Origin: Letharia columbiana | Lineage: Eukaryota > Ascomycota > Lecanoromycetes > Lecanorales > Parmeliaceae | Direction of reading: 5' to 3' | DNA length: 64,000 bases | NCBI RefSeq assembly: GCF_014066305.1 | Contig: NW_023501041.1 | Coordinates: 558,001-622,000 of the forward strand | Position numbers and translations under genes: made by a program | Shown here: positions 20,660 through 31,432 of the stretch, piece after piece | Numbering within the stretch: the stretch's first letter is position 1 | Layout: each line of letters begins with the position of its first letter | Notes under the pieces: generated by a model | The model's database searches: none | What the model was told of the DNA's origin: nothing | The model's input: the letters and a program-made list of their open reading frames with translations, nothing else

Positions 20660-20935
20660 CACCCAGCAAGAGCAGAATCTTGGGAAAGATTTCCTGGAAC
20701 CTTCGAAAAGGGGGAGCGTCTTCCTGGAAACCCTGCGACAATATTCCTATAAGGCTTCTCCCAGGATCGAGGGCTCATAGATAACCTCAAGTCTTTGTGG
20801 ACGCCTTAGACCCCCAGGTGAGACCTCCATTAAGATCACAATCTTGGAAGAGATTTCCTGGGACCTTGAAAAGGAACCTTTCCGAATTCCCGTGGATGTT
20901 AAAAATCGTGCGAGAATATTTCTATGAGCTGAAGG
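20660..20935. repeat. Old direct duplication of about 105 bp
   Basis: 20660-20765 and 20824-20935 share aatcttgg(g/a)a(a/g)agatttcctgg(a/g)acctt.gaaaagg and a later gcga(c/g)aatatt(c/t)ctat block. Similarity is clear but diverged with small gaps. No coding meaning is visible. Confidence 0.6.
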
Positions 20936-21612
20936 GAAGCTACGTGTGATTGAGACTCCCAGAAGGACAGAGTCGATGCTGAAGGCTGCACCATTGATAC
21001 GAGTCAACGCCCCCTCGCGTGTACAATATTAACTTACCACGCTTACCTACACACCTCTTACTACCAGGCTCGCTGAAACCCTTTCTAGGTATCATTCCTT
21101 CCTTCCTGTTGGAATGGATGAAGGATTGATTCTATGGAGTGATTTGTGGGCTACTTAAAGTATATCCAAGCTAATTTGCCACCATGAGGGCTAGCTACAC
21201 AGTGGACAAGTTCCGGCGCGCTTCCGCAATCCATCACCAAGTACTGCAGCAAGTATAAAGTCATACACGAGGCACCCCAAATTCCCCCCCAAAAAAAAAT
21301 CAGATACGCAGCATGAGATCAGACTATGAATGTAATGCCATGTTCCTGCGTCCATCAGCCTAAATTATATAACCAAAGACCTCATCATCAGACGTGCGCC
21401 TTGGAGATTTATACACCTCTCGATTCTACTCATCAGGCCGAGGCGGCTGACCATCAGAATAGGTGGCAGTCTTGGCCTCTTCGAGTCATCGACGAGAACT
21501 CGACAAGAAGAGGTTTTAAGAAGATTATTTTCATTACAAAGTTGCTACGATTAGTAGTACCTATATTCCTACAAGCAAAAGTAAGTTTACAAATCCTTTC
21601 ATTGTTGACTTA

Positions 21613-23217
21613 GGGCCCCTTCGGTAACCACATATTTTCAAAATATGCCAACATATATTACCCCACCTCTTGGCAAATGAATGTGGGCTCAAAATAGCAC
21701 TAGTAGACACTTGAAAATATGTAAAATATAGATACGGTTTCGTTCGATAACCCTGTAATCCCGCTAAGTAAGGATCGAATATAGAATAGTTAAAAAATTC
21801 TTTCTAGTTAGATAATTATCTTTCTATCTATTATTTAATAGTCTTATAGCTAATATATCTACTACTACTATACTATAGAATAGCTATTAAAAATTTCTTT
21901 AATATAGATATAGTTAGATAGAATAGATATTCTTTATATTTACTTATTATAATAAGAAGAATAATATTAAATAGTAGTAAGAACGATACTTATAGCTATC
22001 TCTTTAAATAGAGAGTTATCTATAACTGAAATATAGCTATTATAGTTATAAAATATAGCTATTAATTATAAAAATAAAAAATATCGCTATTATAGTTATA
22101 AATATTTATTATTTCTATATACTTAGCGTATATTAAGTCTTAATTTATAAATTAACTTATAATTTATATATTTTTAATATATAATATAGTCTAGTAAGTA
22201 AAAATATAATTATCGAATATAATCGTATATATATAATATACTAAGTTAAAAATATATTAATATAATTTGAAAATATATAATTATCGAAGAGGCTCTTAGC
22301 CTTTAATATTCTCGTTATTCTTCTTAATAAAACTATTACTTATTTTAATAGCCCGTCTATTATATATTATTACTAAGCTTCTAAGAATAAATAAGACGCT
22401 AAAAATTTACCTCGGTTTATAAAGAGCTATTCTCGCTCCGAGATACTTTTAAATCTTAGTTTATATTAGAAAAAATATTAGTAACGCGATTATAAGACTA
22501 CGCTAGATTTATATAAAGATTATATTAAAATAAAGCGCGATTTTATAATAATCTCGCTGTTACTATTATATCGTCGCTAGATCTTATTATTATTAATAAA
22601 ACTATTTATATAATAAAGACTTTTCGCTCTCTTAAGATATATAAAATAAAATAAAGATTTATCGTTATCGAAGCTAAGAATTTTTATAAGAAAGAAAACT
22701 TTATTAATAATATTATCTATATAATTTAAACTAATTCTCTTTACTTCGTCTTATTAATATCTTTAATTAGATTAGATTATATTTATTACTAGCGAGCTTT
22801 TTTAAAATCTCTTAAATCTCTTATTAACGAATAGATTCTCTTTTATAATTATTTCTACTTATTAAAATTAATAGAAATCTTTTATTTAATACTCGTAGTA
22901 TTTAGAAGTAAGCTATTTCGCTTACTAGCGCCGAGAGAGTTAATTAATTAAACTACGATTTTCGCGATAAACTAAGTAGTTTAATTAATTAACTCTCTCG
23001 ACGCTATTAAGCGAAATAGCTTACTTCTAAATACTACGAGTAGAAAAATAATAGAAGATAAAGAGAATATTAAATAGTAACGATAGCGATCTAAACGTAT
23101 TAGAGTATATATCGCGATTATACTAGTACTCTTAACATAATATCTTACCCCTGTTTGACAACCAAAGTTGAAAATATGTAGACATATTTTGAAAATATGT
23201 GGTTACCGAAGGGGCCC
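21613..23217. mobile_element. TIR transposon with intact ends and RIP-mutated interior, TTA target duplication
   Basis: The left end at 21613 reads GGGCCCCTTCGGTAACCACA.., and the right end at 23217 is its exact reverse complement for 35 bases, with weaker similarity for about 10 more. The 3-base sequence TTA flanks both ends (21610-21612 and 23218-23220), as in a target duplication. The 3-bp TTA fits PIF/Harbinger-type insertion; a TA-duplicating Tc1/mariner type is less well supported. Length 1,605 bp. The outermost ~100 bases at the left and ~60 at the right keep CpA and GC-rich motifs, while the interior has the CpA-free composition of saturated RIP. A mutated version of the same right end lies inside at about 22262-22295, again followed by TTA, so at least one related copy is nested. 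No transposase can be read. Confidence 0.8.
22891..23041. repeat. Long inverted repeat, 66-bp arms, 19-bp loop
   Basis: Arms at 22891-22956 and 22976-23041 are near-perfect reverse complements (actcgtagtatttagaagta outermost, ttaattaattaaactac inner). The arms differ at only a few sites, including cttactagcgccgag against ctcgacgctattaag. Such a hairpin could be the body of a small foldback element inside the larger TIR element. Both arms are RIP-depleted of CpA. Confidence 0.85.
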
Positions 23218-23220
23218 TTA

Positions 23221-23827
23221 GTACGCGCTCGGCGATTCAAAATCTAGTCCTTGCCAACTTGATCCTCCGCACTTTCATTCTCTCCTACTCGATCTTCGTT
23301 AACAGCATCCAAATATCGACGGCTCTCGTCTCGAATTGTGGAGGTTGCCTCATTTGAAGTGTCTTCTACTTGTAGCGGGTGAGGAACTCAAAAGAAGTAA
23401 GGTAGTTTCAATCAGATGACGCATCGTTTCAAAAGCATCAGACATTTTCACGATCTACAAGACTTGGAAGGGCCGCAATTGTCGTACCTACCGGCTAGAA
23501 AGGTGAAGGTGGCTAGCGGAAGGTCCTACCCAGCTTTTCGGAAGGCAGCTCTGTAGATAATAATGAAGACTCTAAGATTACTCATACCCCACAAGCCCGA
23601 CACTGTTAGAAGCGCATGGCCCAAGCAGCCCTTTGAGACGGCGCGACATCCGAGTGCTTCTAAACCTCAGCCAACGCTAGTATATAGTACCGGAGAGCCA
23701 TTAGGTCGACCTAGCTATATTCCCTTAATTAGTAAGAGATTGTAGTAGTAAATAGGGGACATGTCCTAGCTGATCTTACCGTCTTCCCTATATCTCGCTA
23801 TCACCACCCTCTACCCTCCTACACCTT
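23221..23827. other. Island of normal base composition inside the AT-rich block
   Basis: These ~600 bases keep CpA/TpG and about normal GC, in contrast to both neighbours. They contain a 60-codon frame (23563-23745 plus) without recognisable similarity. No gene can be supported. The island probably represents original single-copy sequence between transposon insertions. Confidence 0.5.
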
Positions 23828-24005
23828 ATTACGAGCGTATCCTTAACACACCACTCAGCCCTATAGCCTAGTGCCTTGGCGGAGACATCTCCTACTATAT
23901 TATATCTTCTTTTCACCTATATAGTTCGATAGTCTTATTATTCTTAATCTACCTTACTTATACTAATATCGCATCTATATTAATTCTAATATATCTCGCT
24001 ATTAT
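23828..24005 (+). mobile_element. Partly RIP-mutated LTR copy (family B, copy 1)
   Basis: It begins tattacgagcgtatccttaa and can be aligned with the best preserved copy (30545-30719, minus strand) throughout, to ..atcgcatctatattaattct. The first ~80 bases are almost unmutated (acaccactcagccctat, cttggcggagacatctcct); the second half is RIP-converted. The 3' end is cut by the TIR element starting near 24008. No polypurine tract lies upstream, so this would be a solo LTR or a 5' LTR. Confidence 0.7.
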
Positions 24006-24007
24006 TA

Positions 24008-24614
24008 AGAGCTAATTCGATAATTACATATTTTAAAAATAACCTCTACTTATTTTTAACTTAGCGTTATATATATATAGAATATTATTCGATTATTATA
24101 TTTTTAGAATATATTTTTAAAATATTTAAAAATAAATTTTAAGTTTTATTTTTTAGTAAAATAAGACTAAGTACGCTAAAATAATAAATATTTATAATTA
24201 ATATATATATAGATATTAGAATTACTCTAACTTTAATCTTATTAATAAAAATACTAATAGAGATATTAATAGAGATATTAATAGAAATATTAATAATAAT
24301 AACGAGAGTAATAAAAGTATTAATAATAGTTAAAGTCTATATAATAATAATAGTAAATATCTTTTATTATAATAACGTAAAATTATAAAAATTTAATAAT
24401 TACTAATAGAGAAGATAATTTTCTTAATTTTTTACGACGTTTTTAACTTAGCCTTAGAAATAGAGTTACTAAACGAAATCGTATATATATTTTATATATT
24501 TTAAATATAAATTAATATTATTTTAAGATTATATTTTCATTTATTAAGAGATAGCGTTATTTAGTAAAAATAAGTAAGAGTTATTTTTAAAATATATAAT
24601 TATCGAACTAACTT
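24008..24614. mobile_element. RIP-mutated TIR element of about 0.6 kb, relative of the 21613-23217 element
   Basis: The left end (ttcgataattacatatttta.. from about 24016) is matched by the right end read in reverse (ttcgataattatatatttta.. from about 24606), continuing into aaaataac..tacttattttt on both sides. The pattern equals the intact element's TTCGGTAACCACATATTTT after C-to-T and G-to-A change. Only short AT-rich repeats lie inside (a run of attaatagagata units near 24245-24300). It is probably a non-autonomous (MITE-like) member. Confidence 0.7.
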
Positions 24615-24970
24615 TAAATCTTCGCGTATATTATTCTTAATAGTCTTAATATTATATCTTCGTCTTATACGTTAATTCTTATAATATAAAGACTTTAAGA
24701 ATATTTAAAAGAAGCTCGATTAATATAATAATAACTTCGAGAATATTAATCGAGATTATACCTCGAAAGTAGAGTACTTAAACGAATTTTTATTATTTAA
24801 GAAAGAAGATAATAGTTTTAGCGATAGCGAATAAAGTAAGTTTATCTATTTTAACGCGTTTAGATTATTATTACCCCTCTCGAAGCTTTCTATCTTCTTC
24901 TTCTCTCTTAAATATAAAACGTTTACTTTTCTAGATAAGCGAAAAGAATATCTTTAAGAAAAAGAAATAT

Positions 24971-25563
24971 AATATACGTATACTTTCTTTTTATATATAT
25001 ATACTCTCTTTTAATATATATATACCCCTCTTAATTCGATTAGCTTTCGCGCGGCCGCTAGTCGTATAAGATATAAATCTTATATATAGTTAAAAGAGAT
25101 AAGGCTATACGAGGCGGATAGCGAGATAGTTATAGCGAGATAGTCGATAGCGAGATAAATATAATACGTTAGTCTATATATAGAATAACGAGATTATATT
25201 TAATATCTTCTAGTTATAGAAAGATTAAATAATTAATAGATAGTAAATATTCGAGTACGATAGGCGTATTTCTAATAGTAACGAGAGAGGGTAGTTAGCT
25301 AATCAGCTATCGCCATAGAAGAATAATCTAAAGATCTTACTATTCGACGATTTTAAATCGTCTAATCTTTTAAACTTTATTAGAAGAGATCTAGAAAGGC
25401 TTATCTTGCTATTATTAAGAGTCTCGGCAATATTTTCTAGAAAGCTATATGCGAAATTTATACCTTATGCGGCTAGCGGCCGCGCGAAAGCTAATCGAAT
25501 TTAAGAGGGTATATATATATTAAAAGAGAGTATATATATATGAAAAGAAGATATACGTATATT
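24971..25563. mobile_element. 0.6-kb element with ~103-bp terminal inverted repeats carrying GC-rich cores
   Basis: Left arm 24971-25073 and right arm 25460-25563 are inverted copies: both contain attcgattagctttcgcgcg followed by gccgctag, plus two tata-rich runs and the outer aatatacgtata. The 8-base GCGGCCGC core survives in both arms although the surroundings are RIP-converted; this fits RIP acting on CpA rather than CpG. The ~390-bp middle is AT-rich, with a tandem gcgagatag motif near 25120-25155. No ORF. Confidence 0.75.
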
Positions 25564-25613
25564 AATTTTTATCTTTAAAGCTGACGTTAATAATATTAAA
25601 GTTACTCTCTTAA

Positions 25614-25835
25614 TATTACGAGCGTATTCTTAATATATTACTTAATTTTATAACTAGCGAGTCTTAATAGAAGATATCTCTTATTATATTATATCTTCTT
25701 TCTATATATATAATTCGATAGTCTTATTATCTTTATTCTATCTCACTTATACTAATATCGTATTTATACTAGTTCTAATATTATAATAAAGCTTCTTCGT
25801 ATACCCGACGAAGAGAAATATAATCGAATATACTC
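25614..25835 (+). mobile_element. RIP-mutated LTR copy (family B, copy 2)
   Basis: It starts tattacgagcgtattcttaa and follows the family to agttctaatattataataaa, then on to gcttcttcgtatacccgacg. The latter block reappears in reverse orientation at about 33200-33240, next to another family copy, so the LTR probably extends at least that far. No polypurine tract precedes it. Confidence 0.65.
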
Positions 25836-26051
25836 TATTCGAATTAGCGGACGAATTCAAAGAAATACGCTGATAGGGGCTTTGATAAGAAATTAAGTTA
25901 AGTCATCGTATTTCTGGGTAAGCCTATTAGACAGGTAATTCGATTTCAAAGCGAATTAGACTCGGCAAATAGTAGTCGAGAGATAAATAAGGTATTGGAC
26001 TATTCGTACGGCTAGCGAATCGAAAGAAATAATCAACATCTCTACACTTAC

Positions 26052-26216
26052 AGTGAGCCTGCTATAATAGCAGTAAACGTACGACCTCTTCACTAAGCAT
26101 GTCGACAACACACATAGTGAGCCTGCTATAATGGCGGGAACAGACCCGGCAACACGATTACGATCCGACCTCTTCACTAAGCATGTCGACAACATACACA
26201 GTGAGCCTGCTACCAA
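26052..26216. repeat. Short tandem array, three agtgagcctgct units
   Basis: Units start at 26052, 26116 and 26200 (spacing 64 and 84; the second unit has an extra ~20 bases with gggaacagacccggcaacac). Each full unit holds agtgagcctgctataat and gacctcttcactaagcatgt. Composition is normal with many CpA/TpG sites, so this island escaped RIP or arrived afterwards. An 86-codon minus-strand frame spans it but is low in information. Confidence 0.75.
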
Positions 26217-26300
26217 ATGGCATTTAAATTCTTATCACCTATCTTCTTATTAAACTCTACGAATCGACGAGATGAAACGAAGGATGGATTTTTGATGGCA

Positions 26301-26600
26301 AAAGGCTCGCTAGTTATAGAGCTAAGTAATATATTAAGAATACGCTCGTAATACTACTCTTCTCTCTTAAATAGCTATAGTCTTTATAGCTAATAGATCG
26401 AAGATATAGATCTATTACTTATCTTATATCTTTAAATATCTATAGTTCGTATAGACCTTAACTAGAGATAATTAAGATCTCGGAGATATAGTTATATCTT
26501 ATCTACGTATCGATAAGATTCTTTAAGTTCTTCTTTTATTTAGTCTATCTATCTATTATAGATCTTCGAAAGAATTAAATAATTTTATCGTATATATATA
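26301..26600 (-). mobile_element. RIP-mutated 3' end of family B LTR retrotransposon (copy 3, LTR truncated)
   Basis: Read on the minus strand: internal sequence, then gctatttaagagagaagagtag (mutated polypurine tract), then tattacgagcgtattcttaa (LTR start at about 26353). Only ~50 bases of LTR remain before an unrelated junction near 26300. The internal part aligns with 30725-31030 of the preserved copy. Confidence 0.65.
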
Positions 26601-28780
26601 TATTATGCTCGCTGAAAATCTATAAAAATAAAGAACTTTTAATATTAGTATATTAGATTAAATTAATATCTTTTCTCTAACGACGACGACGATAGTAATA
26701 TCGCGTCTCGGAGATTTTACTAGCGCGTTATCGATAGTACTTTATTATAATATTAAGGGGCTTTTAATTTAATGAGAATTTATAAAGAATTAAATAAATA
26801 ATAATCGAAAAAGAATTTATTATATAATGGCTATCTAATATAATAAAGAAGAAATCGATAAAATAATATAATCTAATTAGTCGATGTCTCTCGAACCGAA
26901 TCGAGCCGTAGACGCTAAAACTCTAAATTAATATTAAATAATTCCGGTTTAAGTTTCTTTATAGGTCGCTATATAGCCGATATCGATTAAGGCTATTAAC
27001 GGCGACAGTGAGGTTTATAGATAACGCACTATAACTTCGAAAGCTCTTTAGGCATATAATAACAAGGGGTGTCTACTTAATGGGTCTGACATAAGGCTAT
27101 TAATAAGCAAGATGAGCCTAGGGAATCGATTTCCGAATATGAAAAAAGAAAGTTATTCTAAAGACATCGGATGATTTTAATTCGTCGAAAAAACACCATG
27201 TCTGAGATATTGTCGGGCCGCATGCTGATCATAGGAAGCCCTAGCAACTAAGCTCGTATGCTTCGTCGAAATTTATATCGGGTTCGGAGTATTTGCCATA
27301 CTTTTGTACATAAGCCTAGTTCTTATCCTTCTTTATATTAGTCTCGGCCTTTACTTTTACGTATTACTCCGCGAATCTTTTAGCCTTCTTTTCGATAAAT
27401 CCCTTAGTAGATTATTAATATTAAAGCTGCATTTTTATAATACGTTTCTTTAACTAAAGCGTAGTTCAATTTCTTATTAATAGATTAATTAAGTTATAGA
27501 AACGAAGTTTCGATTTCTTTCATATATCGTCTATTAGATACTTATTCTTAAAATTATATTCGATATATTTAATAAAATTATCGTAGAATTTAAGAAATAG
27601 TTAACTTTCTTAATTTATTTTATCGTAAGTATATTAATAGATTATCTTAAGAATAGATAAGAGTATCTTATATACGTTGCTTAAATAATCTAAAAGATTA
27701 TCGACTATAGAGTATAAGCGATATCGTCGTCTAATAGATACGTACTAACTGGCTTTCCCTTTAAGTCTCGCTATAACGTAGATAATTTTAAAAGTATCGA
27801 TAAGAAAATAATTATTATTATAAGTAAGCTTATCTTAGATTCTTATTTTTCAATTATCGAATAATATTAAATTCGTATTTATAAAGATAGATAAATCTAA
27901 TAGCCTTAGGCTAAGTGGCTATCTAACTAATTATAGCGAACTTAGTTAATATCGACTTACTCTAAATACTTCGAAATCTCGTAGAATGAATAAAGGTGGG
28001 GATGAGGATGGAATAGAGATCCTAGGCGAGTTTTAACCCTACGTCTTCTATTATTATTTTAATATCTTCTCTTAATTAATATAGAATCGCTAATAAAGAT
28101 TCTTAGTAGATAGAGAGCGCTATATACGTAATATATAAAGTCGTAGTAAATTTAAAGGCGAATATCTTCTATATAGATCGTTATATATAAGATAAGACTA
28201 ACTATAATATATAGATAATCGGCGATATAAAGAGACGTATTTTAATATTAATATAGGTAAATTTAAGTAAGAATTTAAGAAACTTATAATGTGTTAAATG
28301 TAGATAAAGATGAATCGAAGAGGTCTCTGAAGTTCTGATACTATAAAGGCGTATGCGAGTCGAGAAGGGTAGCAGATCTCTGTATTGAGAGTCGAAATGT
28401 GTTGTTTCTTCGCGGGGGTCTAATACACCTATTTCTTAACTAATTAGATCGCCGTAAAGACCGTAAATACTTCGAATGTAATTTTATCGAATGATGCCAC
28501 TCCGCCTAGGGGGTTTATTTTATAATTATAGAATTATTGCGAGGGAGGGTAAGCGGAGAACGATTTCTTATATTCGATATAGAGGACTCGTTTTTTAATA
28601 AATTAAACTATCGTTAATAATGTAGACTATCTAATATAGGTTCTTTCGAATAATATAGATATTTGATAATTTAAATATATAATAAGGCTTCTATATAGTA
28701 GAAATACCCAGCGTTTTCTTTATTAGACTCGATCGATTACTTTAAATAGAAAGTGAAAAATTCGTTAATTCTCTTCGCCG
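26601..28780. other. Degraded repeat DNA with patches of less mutated sequence
   Basis: Mostly RIP-type AT-rich sequence without recognisable ORFs. Less mutated patches lie at about 27060-27330 (contains gtcgggccgcatgctgatca, also found as ccgggccgcatgctggtctt in the preserved family B copy near 30870), 27980-28050 and 28280-28510. No gene or intact element can be supported. Confidence 0.5.
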
Positions 28781-28789
28781 AGGTGCTGT

Positions 28790-29660
28790 AGTGACTTCTC
28801 TTACACTGACTGAGTGGATTGGTGTGAGATCGTGGAGAGTAGGCCTGTTGTATCACTGCTGCTGATGACTGTCTCCGCAATATTCTCCGCAGTGTTCTCC
28901 GCATTCGCCTGTTGTAGATCCTCCTCTTGCTCCTCCTCTTGTAGAGTATCAGACTGAGTGGCTAGCTGAGTGGCTGACTGAGTGGATAACTGATATGACG
29001 TGGGATCTTGGAGAGCTGAGCCGTGTTCTTGACGATGGTGGCCTTGTTGCCGCTTGGTTTCTCCGCAGTGTTCTCCATAGTGTTCTCCGCAGTATTCTCC
29101 GCATTTGCCTGTTGTAATTCCTCCTCTTACTCCTTAATGTAGTGGGGATAACAGGCTAAATTGCAGTGGTGTTCTCCGCTTATTAAGTGATGATTTGATG
29201 TGGAACCGTGGAGAGCATATAACGTGGGATCTTGGAGAGCTGAGCCGTGTTTTTGACGATGGTGGCCTTATTGCCGCTTGGTTTCTCCGCAGTGTTCTCC
29301 ATAGTGTTCTCCGCAGTGTTCTCCGCATTTGCCTGTTGTAGTTCCTTCTCTTACTCCTTAATGCAGTGGGGATAACAGGCCAAGTTGCAGTGGTGTTCTC
29401 CGCTTGCTAAGTGATGATTTGATGTGGAACCGTGGAGAGTATATAACGTGGGATCTCGGAGAGCTGAGCCGTGTTCTTGACGATGGTGGCCTTGTTGCCG
29501 CTTGGTTTCTCCGCAGTGTTCTCCGTAGTGTTCTCCACAGTATTCTCCGCATTTACCTGTTATAGTTCCTCCTCTTACTCCTCCTCTTGTAGAGTATCAG
29601 ACTAAATGGTTAGCTAAATGGCTGACTGAGTGGATTATTGAGCTGATAGAGTAGGTAATG
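28790..29660. repeat. Complex tandem repeat: 224-bp units that contain a 12-bp minisatellite
   Basis: The 224-bp period is seen from agtggggataacagg at 29141 and 29365 and from the tctccgcagtgttctcc clusters near 28870, 29060, 29283 and 29510. The 12-bp unit ttctccgcagtg, with variants (cat, cac, tat), repeats 3-4 times per cluster. A second small motif, gactgagtggctagctgagt, flanks the array at about 28950 and, mutated, at 29605. On the minus strand one frame reads as repeated E-N-T-A tetrads and another as M-R-R-T-L tetrads; stops break both, so coding is unproven. GC content is far higher than in the flanks. Confidence 0.8.
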
Positions 29661-30030
29661 TTAACTGAGCGGCTGGTCGAGTAGTATATAAGGGAGGACG
29701 ATGGCTGTAAATCTGTTCGGGCTCTTTTTGAGGGTTTTCTAACACGTTTATAAGCAGTAGTAGATAGCTATTAGGCTCGCTTACGACCTCGATTACTAGC
29801 AGTAACAAATTCGCGTTAGTAGGGGCTTTAAGAGGCGGATAAAAGGGGTATATGTGCCTAAAGCGTTTAGTAACGTTTTCGTAAGGGGTATCGAGAACGA
29901 TTATATTTATATTAGTGAAATTAATAGAACTAATAGAGTAGTAAAAGAATAATGATTATATAAATAAATAAATAGGTGAAAGAATTATTATTCGATTTTA
30001 AACGCGTCTGATATGACTATTATAACTACT
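29661..30030. other. Short partly GC-normal stretch without a gene
   Basis: The first ~200 bases (to about 29900) have intermediate composition with some intact CpA/TpG; the remainder is RIP-type. I see no ORF or repeat that I can name. Confidence 0.4.
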
Positions 30031-30552
30031 ATATTTAAATATTTATTTAATTTATTAATAGTAGATTAAACTTCGAAATTTTTATATCGTTAGAAAGCGT
30101 AAACTAAGCTCTATAATTTACGAAATTATAAAGAAATAGCATTTATAGAAAGCTAGTTATTTTAGAGTATAAAACTTCTATATATAAATTTTTAATAAGG
30201 GAGCTCGAGAGGGCTAGCGAGCTAACTTAGCTAATCTAACTAAAGAGCGTAATAATTCTAAATTTATAATTAACTATATATATAAATTTAAGATTTTATA
30301 GCTTAGCTCTATCTTATTCTTTTATATATATTAATATTTAAATATTTATTTAATTTACTAATAGTAGATTAAACTTTATAATTTTTATAGCGTTAGAAAG
30401 CGTAAAGCGAGCTCTATAATTTAAGAAATTATAAAGTAACTATATATATCGCAAGCTAAGTACTTTAAAGTATAAAACTTCTATATATAAATTTTTAATA
30501 AGGAAAGCGCGAGAGAGCTATCGGGCTAACTTAGCCGGTTTAATTAAAGAGC
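30031..30552. repeat. Direct repeat pair (family C), about 220 bp each, 300 bp apart
   Basis: 30031-30254 and 30334-30552 share aatatttatttaattta.taatagtagattaaact, gttagaaagcgtaa and agtataaaacttctatatat, and both end in ..aaagagcgta. The segment between them (30255-30333) recurs at about 33375-33455 and, inverted, at 62395-62510. This is the arrangement of a repeat copy with repeated ends; with so much RIP I cannot tell an LTR pair from a tandem duplication. Confidence 0.7.
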
Positions 30553-31190
30553 GTAGTATTAGAACTAGCATAGATGCGATACTAGTATAGGTGAGGTAGA
30601 ACTAGGATAATAAGGCTACCGAACTATGTAGGTGGGAAGGAGGCATGATATAGTAGGAGATGCCTCCGCCAAGGCCCGCTAGCCATAGGGCTGAGTGGTG
30701 TGTCAAGGGTACGCTCGTAACACTACCCCCCCCTCTCAATAGCCATGGCCCCCATGGCTGGTAGACCGGAGATGCACGCCTACTGCTTGCCTTGTGTCTC
30801 CAAACATCTATAGTCCCTGTAGGCCTTGACTGGAGAAGATTTGCCGAGGTGTAGTGGTATTGCCGGGCCGCATGCTGGTCTTGACTGTGCCATGCCTGCC
30901 ATGTTACCCTGCAGAGATCCCGGAGATATAGTCCATATCTTGCCTGCGTGCCAGCAAGATTCTCCGAGTTCTTCTTCTTACCCAGTCTTCTTGCTATAGT
31001 CCTTCTTACCATAGTCCTTCTTGCCATAGTCCTTCGGTAGAATTAAAGAAAATCCAACGCATGCATTCACCTCCAACACCTTTTGGCAGCCTGGCCTGGG
31101 AGCTTCACTGTAGATTTGCCCTATATCTCCCATGCTCTTACCATCAAGTCCATCCATTCCATTCTTTATCTCAACTCATTATCGATTCGT
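30553..31190 (-). mobile_element. Nearly unmutated 3' end of family B LTR retrotransposon: internal region, polypurine tract and LTR (copy 4)
   Basis: Read on the minus strand: internal sequence from about 31190, then GAGAGGGGGGGGGTAG (polypurine tract, about 30720-30735), then the LTR start TGTTACGAGCGTACCCTTGA at 30719, running to ..TCGCATCTATGCTAGTTCT near 30553. TG as the first LTR bases directly after a purine tract is the classic plus-strand priming arrangement of LTR retrotransposons. Most CpA and TpG sites are still present, unlike the other family copies here. A triplicated ccatagtccttcttg motif lies at 30994-31033. The 141-codon minus frame over the segment is not a recognisable retroelement domain. 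The rest of the element is absent or unrecognisable. Confidence 0.75.
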
Positions 31191-31319
31191 AGATTTAATA
31201 GAGAGATAAGAAAAGAATCGAATATGTTAAATGTTATTTAATAGTAGGCTTATTATATATATTATCGATATACTTAGTAAAGAGATCGAATATAATCGTA
31301 TTATCGAGTTTATTTTTTT

Positions 31320-31397
31320 CACTATTATTAAAAAATTTTTATTATATTAAAATTAATTTAATTAAAAAAAAAACGTAACTTTTATTTAGAAAGAAAG

Positions 31398-31432
<35 letters not shown>

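Larger units (their letters stand above)
17744..21609. other. Gene-poor transition zone between gene block and AT-rich block
   Basis: Composition is normal to slightly AT-rich and CpA/TpG are common, so this is not RIP-mutated. Apart from the repeats and weak ORFs listed separately, I see nothing coding. Open frames of 60-198 codons overlap on both strands and match nothing I know. The first ~150 bases must contain the SWIB gene promoter. An A-run and C-run sit together near 21285. Confidence 0.5.

Noticed and set aside
29140..29160. Sequence close to a homing-endonuclease (I-SceI-like) site, tggggataacaggctaaa
   Set aside because: Several mismatches, located in a tandem repeat; the second unit matches less. 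There is no endonuclease gene or intron context, so coincidence is likely.
30602..31027. 141-codon minus-strand ORF as a protein gene
   Set aside because: It lies across the internal region, polypurine tract and LTR of a retrotransposon end, so it is not an independent gene.
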